From Rhodopirellula baltica SH 1 (GTDB lineage Bacteria > Planctomycetota > Planctomycetia > Pirellulales > Pirellulaceae), in the NCBI RefSeq assembly GCF_000196115.1, contig NC_005027.1:3596001-3660000 (forward strand): a DNA stretch of 64,000 nt, written 5' to 3'. The notes under the pieces are model-generated. The model was not told where the DNA came from, did no database searches, and was given only the letters and a program-made list of their open reading frames with translations. Below, one piece after another: positions 26,148-36,874 of the stretch (the stretch's first letter is position 1; each line of letters begins with the position of its first letter). Made by a program: the position numbers and the translations under genes.

Positions 26148-27422
26148 ATGTCCTCCGCTGCCGCAGCTTCCGAAACCACTCAGAACTCCGACCCGTACAT
26201 TCAATCGCTGTTTGCCGAACGAATTGGCGGGGCGAACTACGGCAAAAGCACCGAGATTTACAAGTTCGAAAAGATCAAGCGAGCCAAACGCAAAGCCCTC
26301 GCGGATCATCCTGAACGACAATTGCTCGATTTCGGAATCGGTGAAAACGACTCGATGGCAGACGCCTCGATTCGCGAAGTGATGGGCCGGGAAATCAACC
26401 AAGTCGAAAATCGCGGATATGCCGACAACGGTGTCGCTGAGTACAAGGAAGCCGCCGCACGCTTCATGCAGCGTCAATTCGGCGTGAAGTTGGATCCTGA
26501 AACACAAATCAACCACTGCATCGGCAGCAAACCCGCCTACGCGATGTTGCCCGCCTGTTTCATCAATCCAGGCGACATCACCATGATGACCGTGCCCGGT
26601 TATCCAGTCGCGGGCACACACACTCGTTATTACGGTGGCGACGTGTACCGATTGCCATTGCTGGCCGAAAACAAGTTCTTGCCGGACTTGGACGCGATTC
26701 CTGACGACGTGTTTCGTCGCACGAAGTTGATGATTCTCAACTACCCGAACTCGCCCACCGGTGGTACCGCCCCGAAGTCTTTCTTCGAAGACGTGATCAC
26801 GTTGGCGAAAGAAAAGGAGTTTGTGGTCGTCAACGATGCCGCCCACATCATGCTGACCTTCGACGGCAAACCCACCAGTTTCCTGGAAGTTCCCGGGGCA
26901 CTCGATGTCGGTGTCGAAGTTCACTCGATGAGCAAGGGTTACGACATGATCGGATGGCGAATGGGATTCGTCGCCGGTCACCCATTGGTTGTCAAAGCGT
27001 TCTCGGATGTCAAAGACAACAGCGACAGCGGTCAGTTCATTGCCACCCAAAAGGCCGCTGCGGCGGCGCTTGATGACGACTCGATTCCAGAGCGTATTCG
27101 CACCAAATACCGCCGACGAATGGAAAAGTTGGTCAAGGTACTGCGTGACTGCGGTTTCGAAGCCGAAATGCCAGGCGGAACCTACTTCCTCTACACCAAA
27201 TCGCCCACGGGAACGGCCAGTGGCGAAACCTTCGCCGCTGCTGAAGATGCGACCCGTTTCTTGATTGAAGAAAACGGAATCGTCACGGTGCCATGGGACG
27301 ATGCCGGTTCGTTCCTTCGTTTCAGCGTCACTTACATCGCCGAAGATGAAGCCGCCGAAGACGCTTTGATGGCCGAAACGGCTGCCCGGTTGAGCGGAGC
27401 CGGTTTCCAATGGAAATCCTAG
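26148..27422 (+). CDS. dapL: LL-diaminopimelate aminotransferase
   Basis: PLP-dependent class I/II aminotransferase making LL-diaminopimelate in one step from tetrahydrodipicolinate, for lysine and peptidoglycan. The ATG at 26148 gives 424 aa, matching DapL. The frame is open to 25848, but that region overlaps the divergent kinase gene. NYPNSPTGG binds PLP and the Schiff-base Lys is in HSMSKGYDMIGWRMGF. The N-terminal YGKSTEIYKFEKIKRAKR is DapL-like. It overlaps aroC by 13 bases. Confidence 0.92.
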   Translation: MSSAAAASETTQNSDPYIQSLFAERIGGANYGKSTEIYKFEKIKRAKRKALADHPERQLLDFGIGENDSMADASIREVMGREINQVENRGYADNGVAEYKEAAARFMQRQFGVKLDPETQINHCIGSKPAYAMLPACFINPGDITMMTVPGYPVAGTHTRYYGGDVYRLPLLAENKFLPDLDAIPDDVFRRTKLMILNYPNSPTGGTAPKSFFEDVITLAKEKEFVVVNDAAHIMLTFDGKPTSFLEVPGALDVGVEVHSMSKGYDMIGWRMGFVAGHPLVVKAFSDVKDNSDSGQFIATQKAAAAALDDDSIPERIRTKYRRRMEKLVKVLRDCGFEAEMPGGTYFLYTKSPTGTASGETFAAAEDATRFLIEENGIVTVPWDDAGSFLRFSVTYIAEDEAAEDALMAETAARLSGAGFQWKS

Positions 27423-28624
27423 GCGGTCCCCATTTCGCAGTCGCGGGCGCCGGCGAAAGTCACGGTCCCGCGGTCACGACGATCATTCATGGATCCCCTC
27501 CGGGATTCCGGATTCGTCGCTGCGATGTGCAACCGTTCCTGGATCGACGCCGCCCCGGCGGCAACAAACATGGCACGCCGCGAAACGAGAAGGACAAAGT
27601 TGTCTTTCTAGCCGGCCTGTACCGAGACGATACGGATGCGTTGCTGACCGGATCGAAACTGACGGTCGATGTCGATGATCAGTCCTTCGAAACGGAAGGA
27701 TACGAAGATGGATTCACAACCGGTGAACCTATCGCCGCGATCGTTTTATCGACTAGCAAAAAGTCGGGTGACTACACCCAGTTCAGCGGCCCGACCGGCG
27801 AAGTCCGGCCCGGGCACACTGACCTGGTGAAATTCCATCAGTCCAAAGGCTTCGTCGACGTTCGCGGCGGCGGACGGTCGAGCTATCGCTCCACAATCAC
27901 CGATGTGATTGGTGGCAGCGTTGCTCGAATCATTCTGCGAGAGTGTTTTGGAACTCGGTTTGTCTCTTCCATTTGCCAAGTCGGATCGTTGAAGTCCAAA
28001 CAGAGCTTGGCCGACACGCTGACGATCGACAACATTGACGAAATCGAAACCTCGCTTGGTGAAGCCGAGATCGCATCAATCGATCACGAATTTGCAAATG
28101 AAGCGGGCGAACTGATCAAAGAAACTCGCAAACGCGGCAATTCTCTTGGTGCGGCTGTCGAAGTGGTTGCCGTTGGAGTTCCGCCACTGCTCGGCCAACC
28201 GCTCTACCAAAGCCTGAAGGTTCGGCTGATGGGAGCTCTCGGTGGGCTCAACGCGGTTCAATCGTGCGAGATCGGATCGGGCGTTGATGTCATCCCAAGA
28301 ACCGGAAGTGAAAACAACGACCCGATTCGCAGCAGCGGCTACCAGTCCAACACGCACGGCGGGTTGCTCGGCGGCATCACAACGGGCAGCCCGTTGGTTG
28401 CGAGAGTTGGTTTCAAACCCACCTCGACCATCAACTTGCCGCAAGATTCCGTCAACAAACGCTTGGACGAAATCGAATTTGAGTTGGCAAAAGGCCGGCA
28501 TGATCCATGCGTCGGCGTGCGAGCCGGTGTGACGTTGGAATCACGCATGGCAATCGAGCTGCTCAACTCGGTGTTGGCGTATCAAGCCACCGCACATTGC
28601 GGTGACTCGATCAAGCTGTTTTGA
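27410..28624 (+). CDS. aroC: Chorismate synthase
   Basis: Converts EPSP to chorismate with reduced FMN, the last step of the shikimate pathway. Recognisable blocks are GESHGPAV at the N-terminus, RPGHTDLVKF, GGGRSSYRSTI, SSGYQSNTHGG and the C-terminal GVRAGVTLESRMAIELLNSVL. At 404 aa it is within the family range. It is translationally coupled to dapL (13-base overlap) and converges on rpoD with a 55-base gap. Confidence 0.96.
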   Translation: MEILGGPHFAVAGAGESHGPAVTTIIHGSPPGFRIRRCDVQPFLDRRRPGGNKHGTPRNEKDKVVFLAGLYRDDTDALLTGSKLTVDVDDQSFETEGYEDGFTTGEPIAAIVLSTSKKSGDYTQFSGPTGEVRPGHTDLVKFHQSKGFVDVRGGGRSSYRSTITDVIGGSVARIILRECFGTRFVSSICQVGSLKSKQSLADTLTIDNIDEIETSLGEAEIASIDHEFANEAGELIKETRKRGNSLGAAVEVVAVGVPPLLGQPLYQSLKVRLMGALGGLNAVQSCEIGSGVDVIPRTGSENNDPIRSSGYQSNTHGGLLGGITTGSPLVARVGFKPTSTINLPQDSVNKRLDEIEFELAKGRHDPCVGVRAGVTLESRMAIELLNSVLAYQATAHCGDSIKLF

Positions 28625-28679
28625 ATTTGCGAACGTTGCTCGCTTGGTCGAAACCGAGCGAATCATGCAACGACGATCC

Positions 28680-30269
28680 TTAGATCGCTTCGCTGCCTTC
28701 GAACAACGATACTTCGGCTCCATCGAGGAAGCTCACCAACGACTTGGCCCGGTAAGGCTGCTGAAGTTTTCGAACAGCTTTGCTTTCGATCTGGCGAACA
28801 CGTTCGCGAGTGACCTGGAAGATCCGGCCAACCTCTTCCAACGTGTACGTGTATCCGTCAGCCAAACCGTATCGCAAGCGAAGGATTTCCCGCTCGCGAT
28901 AATTCAGCGTTTCCATCGCCAAGTCGATCTGATGCTTGAGAGCCTCTCGGTTGGTTTCGACCAATGGATCGTCGTCCCGGTGATCTTGTAGGAATTCGCC
29001 AAAGACACTGTCGTCGTGATCGCCCACCGGCTGATCCAGCGACAATGGCTGACGGCTCATCTTCAGGATCACACGAGTGTCATCCAAAGACAAACCACTT
29101 CGCTTGGAAACTTCTTCGGCGGTTGGTTCGCGGCCGTGTTCTTGCACCAAATCACGAGTGATCTGGCGGATTTTGTTCATCGTGTCGATCATGTGAACGG
29201 GAACACGGATCGTACGACTTTGATCCGCAATCGCTCGTGTGATCGCCTGACGAATCCACCATGTTGCGTAGGTGCTGAATTTGTAGCCACGAGCGTGTTC
29301 GAATTTATCGACCGCTCGCATCAAACCGGTGTTGCCTTCCTGAATCAAATCCAAGAATGACAATCCGCGGTTGCGATATTTCTTGGCGATCGAAACGACC
29401 AATCGCAGGTTCCCGGCGGACAGAACACGTTTGGCCGCGTCGTAGTCATCGCGATAGGTATCGCAACGGTCGACTCGGCGAGACAACGTGCGAGGTGTTT
29501 CGTAGGTCAATCGCATCAGACTGCGAAGCTCGGAACGCAGCTCATCACCTGATGGCATACCAGGCATGGTCGAACGGTGAGCGTCAGCCAGGATGGCTTT
29601 GATTTCTTGCATGCGTTCGCAACTGCGACGCAGCTTTTCGAAGATGGGCTGCAGCTTGTTCGTTCGCAGGTTCATTTCTTCCACCAAACGAACCGCTTTG
29701 TTCCGGCGGATCACCAGGTTTCGCCAAGCAGCACGTCGACGACGCATCGGCAACGACGAGTTGATCGCAACCATGTAGTCGCCACGATTTTGACGCAGCA
29801 GGTAATCAAGTGTCCGAGTGTTGGGAACGATCCGTTTCATGATCGCCTTTTTCTCAGCCGCGTTGGTCACGCTGACTTCGATCGTGCGGTCCAATCGCAA
29901 TTGTTTGTCGCGGACTTGTTGCAGCAACTTCAAAGCCGCCTGCAACATGAAGTCCGTCGCCATCATGCAATGACGATAGCGTTCGCGAGTGGCTTCGATC
30001 TGCTGGGCAGCAGCCACTTCTTGATCCCGTGTCAGCAAAGGGATTTGTCCCATTTGCATCAAATACATACGCACGGGATCTTCGGTCGGGTCGGTTGGAA
30101 ACTCATCGCGACGCGAAACAACGTCTTCATCCCCCGCCGCACCTGATTCAATTTCCTCGGAGATAGAATCCGAGAACTCTTGACCCATTGTGCGTGATCG
30201 GCGATTCACCGAATCCTCGGCATCAAAGGCGTCGTCCTGCAAGCTACGGCGGCTGAGCTTCTTTCCCAT
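28680..30269 (-). CDS. rpoD: Principal sigma factor (RpoD/SigA)
   Basis: Housekeeping sigma-70. The ATG at 30269 is preceded by GAGGAG with suitable spacing, giving about 529 aa; a longer frame reaches 30386 but has no such site. Regions: 1.2 (about 60-100, [21 protein letters not shown]), a non-conserved helical region, 2 (about 280-350, [33 protein letters not shown]), 3 (about 360-435) and 4 (about 460-525, [17 protein letters not shown]). All residues for the -10 and -35 contacts look standard. It is a single gene between aroC and glnE. Confidence 0.95.
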   Translation of the reverse strand: MGKKLSRRSLQDDAFDAEDSVNRRSRTMGQEFSDSISEEIESGAAGDEDVVSRRDEFPTDPTEDPVRMYLMQMGQIPLLTRDQEVAAAQQIEATRERYRHCMMATDFMLQAALKLLQQVRDKQLRLDRTIEVSVTNAAEKKAIMKRIVPNTRTLDYLLRQNRGDYMVAINSSLPMRRRRAAWRNLVIRRNKAVRLVEEMNLRTNKLQPIFEKLRRSCERMQEIKAILADAHRSTMPGMPSGDELRSELRSLMRLTYETPRTLSRRVDRCDTYRDDYDAAKRVLSAGNLRLVVSIAKKYRNRGLSFLDLIQEGNTGLMRAVDKFEHARGYKFSTYATWWIRQAITRAIADQSRTIRVPVHMIDTMNKIRQITRDLVQEHGREPTAEEVSKRSGLSLDDTRVILKMSRQPLSLDQPVGDHDDSVFGEFLQDHRDDDPLVETNREALKHQIDLAMETLNYREREILRLRYGLADGYTYTLEEVGRIFQVTRERVRQIESKAVRKLQQPYRAKSLVSFLDGAEVSLFEGSEAI

Positions 30270-30854
30270 CAAGGTCTCCTCGACACCCGAAACAACATCA
30301 ACACGGTTGGGTGAATGAGACCAAGCACCGGCGGTGCCATTCGCCTGTTGAGGCAACGCATAAATCATAGCAAACCGTTGTCGCATAGAGGTTTAGGCGG
30401 ATTAACCGCCCGCGGGGTGGATAAGCTTGCGACGTGACGTGTGGGTTCAAGACATCACCAATGTTGCGTTCCCGCAACGTTCGATGAAAAACCACCACAC
30501 GCCTCAACTTCGTGATTATTTGATGCACGACGTTCCCCCGCCTCGCATATAAAAACGTAGGTCACGTCTGAGTGATGTCGCACAAGATTCGCAATTCGTT
30601 GTCATCATTTTGGCCCAACGGTGGATCAACCCAGCTGGTCCGTGGGGACAACGCTCCACCCAACCAGCAACAGCAAACCCTCCTTGAGCTGCATCAGTGA
30701 ATCAGGGTGCCCCACCGTCCGCTACAACGATCCCCACCCACCGTTTAAACTCGCTCGTCGCGTCAAAGCAAAAGTGCTCAATCGCGAATGCGGTCCATAC
30801 AATGGGACGCAACTCGACGACGTGAAGTTCCGTGGAGCCCTCGAATGCGACTGG
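30270..30854. other. Divergent rpoD-glnE intergenic region
   Basis: Roughly 585 bases if both chosen starts are right. It should contain the promoters of rpoD (left) and glnE (right). An open frame runs from 30621 into glnE, but its translation up to 30854 is low-quality and probably not coding. No RNA gene or repeat stands out. Confidence 0.4.
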
Positions 30855-33800
30855 ATGGATTGGATGAGTGACTGGGCCGACTACTCGCCGTTAAGCCCCG
30901 AACATGTCGCCGATCCGTCTCGTGTTGCCAAATCATTGGCCGCGATCGCCGACAGCGGGGTCTCCGAAGACCTGCTGCAATTGTTGTGGTCCGGTTTGGT
31001 CGAGCACCTGCACCTGACCGACGATCCTGACGAATCGATCGATCGATTGAGTCAATTCATCGGCGTCTCTCGCAGTCCAATGGCGTTGCTTGCGTTGTTC
31101 GAACGCGACCCAATGATGCTGCCGGCGTTGCTGCAAGTTTTGAGCACCAGCCCCGCCATCGCGAAACTTTTGATCAATGACCCCGAAAGCTTCGACCTGA
31201 TCCGAGCCAGCGATGGATCGCCCGCCCAGCGTTCCGTTTTGGTCGATGAACTATCGGGCGAAATGGAGACGATCCAGACCAACCGCCGAGCCGCCTTTGC
31301 GATCCGCCGTTTCGCCAGCCGCGAAATTCTGCGGATCGCCTACGGAGAATTCGTGCGTGGATTGCCACCGGACAAAGTTCAATCGCAGATCAGCTTCGTC
31401 ACTGATGCGATCATGGAGGCCGCGTTGGCATTCGCGACAGCATCCGTTTCATCCAAAAAGCCGACTCCACAACGCATCGACGGCAGTCAGCCTCAATTTT
31501 CGGTCATCGCCCTCGGCAATTACGGCGGACAAGAAATCGGTTACGAGTCGCAATTGGACCTTCTGCTGCTGTGCGACCAAATTGACCGCAAAAATTCCAG
31601 CCACGTCGAATTTCACAAGCGAGTCGCGCAAAGCCTCGTGGAACTGCTCCAGTCCAACGGCAGTCAAGTAATCCCGTTCACCTTGAGATTTGACCATCAA
31701 CCCACCCAAAACGAGTTGGCGCTGTCGGACACTCAGCGACTGGGCGTTCAATCGACTCGCCCCCAATCCTCACTGGGAAGACAAACCAGCGTCAACTCAG
31801 GGGCGGATATCGACTTCTTCGGCATCAGCGAAGCGGCGACGCACTACGAGAGAAACGGTCGGACCTGGCAACGACTCGCGTTCGTTAAAGCGAGGCATGC
31901 GGCGGGCAACGAAGCGTTGTCCAAAGCGTTTCTCAATCGCATGGAACCTTGGGTCTACCATCACCTGCTGACCCGTAGCGAAATCGCCGACATCCGCGTG
32001 CTGCGTCGCAAACTAGAGAAGCGAGCCCTCGCGACGACGTCGACTGAAAGTACACCGATTTCCGATGTTCCGGGTGGCCGCCGCGACATTGAATTGACGA
32101 TCCAGTTTTTGCAACTGCTTCACGGAGGAGATCTTCCCGATGTTCGAGTCACGGGGACGCTCCACGCGATCACTGAACTTTCGCGTCATGGGTGTTTGAC
32201 TTCGCAAGAAGCCACGATTCTGTCGACCAACCACGCAAAACTCTGTCGTTTGGAACACTTGCTGGCGGTCCTGTTTGACCATCGCATCTCGCACTTGCCT
32301 GACGATCCCGACGTGCGAGCGCGTCTGGCTTGGCGTCTCGGTGTTCGAACGGAATCCGAGAGCGGCAAGGCCATCCATGTTAAAGGCGACGCCGAACGAT
32401 TCGCGAAAATGTTGCAGGAAACATTCGATGTGAATCGGAAAATCATCAACCACTTGATGGTCGATGAAGTGCCTCCAAGCGAGTTGCCTGAATCGAGCGA
32501 AGGGCAGGGCGACGGATCGGAAAATGACGCTGGTACTCAGCGTGATCTAGCCGTGATCACGGAATTGATTCTGGACCCCGATCCCGACATCGATGCGTTC
32601 GAGCAAACAATTGCACAATATCGATTCAGCAATGTTCCTCAAGCGATTTCGAACGTGATCGCGCTCAGCCAAGAGACAGTTTCGTTCTTGTCCCCGCGTC
32701 GTTGCCGTCACTTCTTTGCCGCGGTCGCTCCACGTGTGCTGCAAGAAATCTCGGCCTCACCCGATCCCGATTCGACACTTGCTCGTTTGGTCGCGATGAC
32801 AGATTCGATTGGTGCCAAGGCGACTTTGTGGGAACTTCTGCGAACCAACGACGCAACCTTGCAACTCACGATCTCAATGTGTTCGCTGGCACCCTATTTG
32901 ACGAACATCTTGATCGACCATCCCGGAATGATCGATGAGTTGATCGACTCGTTGGTAATGGATCGTTTGCCCACCACGGAACGTTTGGACGCTCAAACGA
33001 TTCGATTGTGCGATGGAGTCGATGAGATCGTCGACGTCCTACGTCACGTCAAAGCGAGTGCCCATCTGATGATCGGTGTTCGCGATTTGCTGGGCAAAGA
33101 ATCGATCGACGCAATCAGCCGGTCGTTGACCGACATCGCGGAAGCTTGCTTGCGGCGAGTGGTCGATCAAGAACACGAACTCCTCGCACAACGATATGGC
33201 GATCCACTTGATTCAAACGGCGAACCATCGGAACTGGTTGCGGTGGCGCTGGGCCGTTTCGCTGGCGGCGAGATGAATTACCACAGCGACCTGGATGTCA
33301 CGTTCGTGTACACGGCAGAAGGCGAGACCCAACGCCGTGTTGGTGGTCCTCGTTCCACGCTTTCCAACCGGCAATTCTTCAATCAACTCGCCGGCAACAT
33401 CCTTCGTCGAATGGATCAATCCAGTGAAGGACGTTTGTATGAAATGGACTTGCCCTTTGCCGGAGGAGCAGACGAATCTGTTTTGGCGATGTCACGAGAC
33501 CAATTTCTCAAACCATTCCGCCAAAAAACTTCGTCGCTTTGGCAATCGGTCGCTTTGTGCAAAGCGCGTCCGATCTCGGGTTCTCGCGAGGCCCGCGAAT
33601 CCATTGAACGAATGCTTCGCCGCGTGACCCGCAGCGTTAGTTGGCGAGACAGCATGAACGGCAAACTTCGTGAATGGCGTGAGAACAGTGAGTCGACCGC
33701 CGGACCAAACAATCTGAAACGCGGTGCCGGTGGATTGGTCGACATCGAACTCATCGCCGCCGTTGGTGTGCTTCGAACCGCCGACTCCGAAGATTTTCCT

Positions 33801-34106
33801 CTGCACGCCAACACAGTTCAGTGTCTCGAAGAACTCTCGCGTGCCCAGTGTTACTCGCCCGAGGACATTCAGACATTAGCTCGCAATTATCGTTATTTGC
33901 GAAGCATCGAGGGCAAACTTCGTTTGCTCAACACCGTCGCGAGACACGAATTGCCACTCGGTTTTGATGACGAAGAAGCGCCGCTGGAACTCAAGCAATT
34001 AGCAAGTTTGACTTCGGCGGACTCGCCCCAAGCTCTATTGCGCGAGTGCGAGGCGGTCCGCAAAGAAAACCGCGAGCTGTTGAATCGCCTGGTTCCAAAG
34101 TCTTAA
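30855..34106 (+). CDS. glnE: Bifunctional glutamine synthetase adenylyltransferase/removase
   Basis: Controls glutamine synthetase by adenylylation and deadenylylation. The start is uncertain: ATG at 30855 or 30864, with an open frame back to a GTG at 30621. Numbered from that GTG, the N-terminal nucleotidyltransferase (removase) motif at 297-316 reads ALGNYGGQEIGYESQLDLLL, and the C-terminal (transferase) motif reads ALGRFAGGEMNYHSDLDVTF with D890 and D892. The N-terminal motif has Gln (Q311, bases 31551-31553) where an Asp is expected, although D313 remains. Total length (about 1083-1161 aa) is a little above the E. coli enzyme. Its stop overlaps that of the convergent kinase gene. Confidence 0.92.
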   Translation: MDWMSDWADYSPLSPEHVADPSRVAKSLAAIADSGVSEDLLQLLWSGLVEHLHLTDDPDESIDRLSQFIGVSRSPMALLALFERDPMMLPALLQVLSTSPAIAKLLINDPESFDLIRASDGSPAQRSVLVDELSGEMETIQTNRRAAFAIRRFASREILRIAYGEFVRGLPPDKVQSQISFVTDAIMEAALAFATASVSSKKPTPQRIDGSQPQFSVIALGNYGGQEIGYESQLDLLLLCDQIDRKNSSHVEFHKRVAQSLVELLQSNGSQVIPFTLRFDHQPTQNELALSDTQRLGVQSTRPQSSLGRQTSVNSGADIDFFGISEAATHYERNGRTWQRLAFVKARHAAGNEALSKAFLNRMEPWVYHHLLTRSEIADIRVLRRKLEKRALATTSTESTPISDVPGGRRDIELTIQFLQLLHGGDLPDVRVTGTLHAITELSRHGCLTSQEATILSTNHAKLCRLEHLLAVLFDHRISHLPDDPDVRARLAWRLGVRTESESGKAIHVKGDAERFAKMLQETFDVNRKIINHLMVDEVPPSELPESSEGQGDGSENDAGTQRDLAVITELILDPDPDIDAFEQTIAQYRFSNVPQAISNVIALSQETVSFLSPRRCRHFFAAVAPRVLQEISASPDPDSTLARLVAMTDSIGAKATLWELLRTNDATLQLTISMCSLAPYLTNILIDHPGMIDELIDSLVMDRLPTTERLDAQTIRLCDGVDEIVDVLRHVKASAHLMIGVRDLLGKESIDAISRSLTDIAEACLRRVVDQEHELLAQRYGDPLDSNGEPSELVAVALGRFAGGEMNYHSDLDVTFVYTAEGETQRRVGGPRSTLSNRQFFNQLAGNILRRMDQSSEGRLYEMDLPFAGGADESVLAMSRDQFLKPFRQKTSSLWQSVALCKARPISGSREARESIERMLRRVTRSVSWRDSMNGKLREWRENSESTAGPNNLKRGAGGLVDIELIAAVGVLRTADSEDFPLHANTVQCLEELSRAQCYSPEDIQTLARNYRYLRSIEGKLRLLNTVARHELPLGFDDEEAPLELKQLASLTSADSPQALLRECEAVRKENRELLNRLVPKS

Positions 34107-36874
34107 AGAGTCGCTTCGATCCACTCTCGCCAATCTTGCCACTGCATTTCGTCCATGCTGGACGTTGGCAACGAAGGCAGCATCACGGTGCGTCCCAAAT
34201 CGGGACGTTCCAAGTGCACCGAAAGCAACCCGTTGATATCGAGCTCGAAGCCAAGTCGTCGCATTGGATTCACTTCGTCCGGTGCGACCTCGATCGTATG
34301 ACGTCCCAGCGTTTGCCAGTTCTCACCGTTCTTGCCGGAAGATTCCACCAACGACAACGTCATGCGGTTGTCGCGCGCGGTTCCGTTGAGTTGCCGGTTT
34401 GTCCGGGCGGGTGTGGGCGTTCCTCGAGGAATGATAGGCAGAATCCTTCGCTTCCCATCACGATCTGCGACGACGAATCCAATCGAGTGTCCAGCAACGC
34501 CCTTGGCGGGAGGCTCTGAACACAGTTGACCTGGCAATTCAGAAGCCACGCAAGCGGCAGCACCATGGGCCGCGTCGACTTGATCGTAAAACGCAATCGC
34601 CGCGTTGGGTGCTCCTTTCCTCAACACTCGATCGCGAATCGCAGGCAGTCGCAGCAACGGCCCCATCGCCAAACAGTGCTTCAAGTCCGAAGGCAAAACA
34701 CCGGCTCGCTGACAAACCAAACGAATACTTTCTTCGATAGAAAGCAGGAGATCTTCGCACTCGGTCAACCATTCGTCTCGGGTCAGTTCCACCGAATCGA
34801 TGTGCCCCTGGTGTGCGATTTCGACGCGAGTTTCAGGCATCAGCAACAATTGATTCATCGCTCGTTCGCCCGCCATTTGAATGCGGGTGACGTGAATCAG
34901 TTCTTGACGATTTGCGGGTAAACCTTGGATACGTTTGGGTGCACAAGGCAATCGCGAGGAGATCATTTCGACCAATCGTCGCGACCAAGCCATCGTGCTG
35001 TGGCACCAATGTCCCGCCGTCGCAATTTGCCGAATTTGTCCACCGTAGACTTGCAATACGGAGACATCCAATGATTGCCCCGTCAGACCCACGTACAAAA
35101 TCGGCGCGGAGGATTGCGAATCGATTGGCGGCAGGGGCGTCTCTTCAAAACTGCTGCGATGTGGACTTGTCATTGCAAATCGCGTCACCGCGATGCTTCG
35201 TTCAATCAATCGAACTGCCGGCAGACCGGCCAATTGTGCCGACTGATAGATCGCTCGACGATGCAGTTGGTCGTAACTTGACGGGACAGTGATCGCGACC
35301 GCATCGGGCCACCGTTCATGTCGCTTCCAACTCGTTCCCAGCGCCATCGGCGACGATGAATCCCCATCGGGTGACCCCGGAGAATTCACTTGGGTCAATG
35401 TGTTGCCCAGCAAATGCCGCATGCACAATCCCATCGTGACCTCGGGCGGGCACATTCGCCCACCGATCCGACGCATCATGTCGTCCCGGCCGAAGTACAT
35501 CATTTGACAATGTGCCACCCGCTGCGGGTGACGCTCACGACGTTCATAGGCACTGTCGCCAAACAGGATGGTCGATTGCCCGGTATCTCGATCGGTCTTT
35601 TCGGCAACAGCAATTCGGCACAATGGGCGAGGCCCTTGAGCCGACATTCCCGGCCAACCCGCGAGCATGTTGCCATCGGACTGAGTGATTGCGGTCGCGG
35701 CGTGGGTCATGCCAAGTTCAATGCCAATGACACTGAGTAATCCGCGTCGCGTGGACTCCCCGCCCACCGTTGTGTGGTCTTCGCCGGTTTCGCGGCGAGC
35801 AAAGTCGAGCACCCAGGCGGGAGTCGAACGGTCGTTGTCGTATGGAGCCATCGCGCGGGCGACCTCGTCCATCGACCCATATCGCTCGGCGGGATCTTTC
35901 GCCAGCATTCGTCGTACGATGTCGGCCAGTTTTAAGTCGACGTCGTTTCGAAGCGTCATCAGGTCAGGTACTTCGCCATGCCGGTGACCATACAGCTGTT
36001 CGACCAAGTCACCGGTAAACGGAGGGTGCCCCATCAGCAGGTAAAACAGCGTCGCGCCCAGCGAGTATTGATCGCTTCGCGAATCGGCCGAGTTGGCGTC
36101 TTCGAGCTGTTCGGGTGAGATGAACGACAACGTCCCAAGTAGCGGCCGGTTTTTAGCTTCGGTTGATGCCGAGTTGAGCGAATCTTCTTCGTCTGGCAAA
36201 TCCATCTCCCGAGGCTTCAAACCACGAGGTGACGGATACCATTCGGCGGAGAAACGGGCCAACCCGAGATCTAACAACTTGATCGTTCCGTCGTGGGCTC
36301 GCATCAAGTTACCGGGTTTGACATCGCGGTGGACGATGCCCGCCGCGTGCGCGTGGTGCAATGCAAATGCTGCTTGGCGGATTGCCGAGGCTGCATCACC
36401 AATCGACATCGGGCCTTGATCATTGACCCATTGCGACAGAGTTCGCCCGTCAACGTATTCCATCGCCATGTAGTGGATGCCGTCCGCTTCGCCGGCATCA
36501 AAGGCTGTGACGATGTTCGGATGCATCAAACTCGAGGCCGCACGAACCTCTTCGTAGAATCGATTGACCGACTCCACTCGATCGAGCCAACGTGTTGGCA
36601 GGATTTTCAGCGCAACCTTTCGTCCCATCGATCGGTGCTCCGCGAGGAACACTTCGCCCATGCCTCCTCGACCGATCGGGCGTCCAACTTTGTAGACACC
36701 CACAATCTCGGGGATAGACCGATGGAAGCTTTCGACTTCAAATCCAACCTCAGAATGAGTTTGGTCACGCGTTAATTCGCCCATTGAATCCGCATGCGAC
36801 GCATCCAATCGATCAGCCCACGAACTCGCATCGTCACTACCGGGCTCTTTCGAGTTATCGGAGAGACGTCGCAT
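34103..36874 (-). CDS. Ser/Thr protein kinase fused to Hsp70-like domain
   Basis: Numbered from the far end of the open frame (TTG at 37003), a Hanks-type kinase occupies about 100-385: IGRGGMGEVF loop, VALKIL Lys, HRDVKPGN catalytic loop, DLG metal motif and SPEQ in place of APE, all intact. From about 424 to the end is an Hsp70-like module: VIGIELGMTHAATAI (phosphate-1-like), GDSAYERRERHPQRV, AVAITVPSSYDQLHRRA, ILYVGLTGQSLDVSVL (phosphate-2-like), QVDAAHGAAACVA, then PIIPRGTPTPARTNRQL and NGLLSVH like the DnaK substrate-binding domain. The nucleotide motifs are degraded (GLTGQSLD for DLGGGTFD, MGPLLRLP for VGGSTRIP). No transmembrane helix. I prefer the ATG at 36874. The stop overlaps glnE's stop at TTAA. 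Confidence 0.88.
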   Translation of the reverse strand: MRRLSDNSKEPGSDDASSWADRLDASHADSMGELTRDQTHSEVGFEVESFHRSIPEIVGVYKVGRPIGRGGMGEVFLAEHRSMGRKVALKILPTRWLDRVESVNRFYEEVRAASSLMHPNIVTAFDAGEADGIHYMAMEYVDGRTLSQWVNDQGPMSIGDAASAIRQAAFALHHAHAAGIVHRDVKPGNLMRAHDGTIKLLDLGLARFSAEWYPSPRGLKPREMDLPDEEDSLNSASTEAKNRPLLGTLSFISPEQLEDANSADSRSDQYSLGATLFYLLMGHPPFTGDLVEQLYGHRHGEVPDLMTLRNDVDLKLADIVRRMLAKDPAERYGSMDEVARAMAPYDNDRSTPAWVLDFARRETGEDHTTVGGESTRRGLLSVIGIELGMTHAATAITQSDGNMLAGWPGMSAQGPRPLCRIAVAEKTDRDTGQSTILFGDSAYERRERHPQRVAHCQMMYFGRDDMMRRIGGRMCPPEVTMGLCMRHLLGNTLTQVNSPGSPDGDSSSPMALGTSWKRHERWPDAVAITVPSSYDQLHRRAIYQSAQLAGLPAVRLIERSIAVTRFAMTSPHRSSFEETPLPPIDSQSSAPILYVGLTGQSLDVSVLQVYGGQIRQIATAGHWCHSTMAWSRRLVEMISSRLPCAPKRIQGLPANRQELIHVTRIQMAGERAMNQLLLMPETRVEIAHQGHIDSVELTRDEWLTECEDLLLSIEESIRLVCQRAGVLPSDLKHCLAMGPLLRLPAIRDRVLRKGAPNAAIAFYDQVDAAHGAAACVASELPGQLCSEPPAKGVAGHSIGFVVADRDGKRRILPIIPRGTPTPARTNRQLNGTARDNRMTLSLVESSGKNGENWQTLGRHTIEVAPDEVNPMRRLGFELDINGLLSVHLERPDLGRTVMLPSLPTSSMDEMQWQDWREWIEATL

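Noticed and set aside
26112-27410. 432-aa open frame antisense to dapL
   Set aside because: A mirror frame of a high-GC-third-position gene; its sequence has no recognisable domain, while the sense strand is clearly DapL.
30621-30854. N-terminal extension of glnE from a GTG
   Set aside because: The translated segment has no similarity to GlnE and low-quality composition; a start at 30855 or 30864 is more likely, though not proven.
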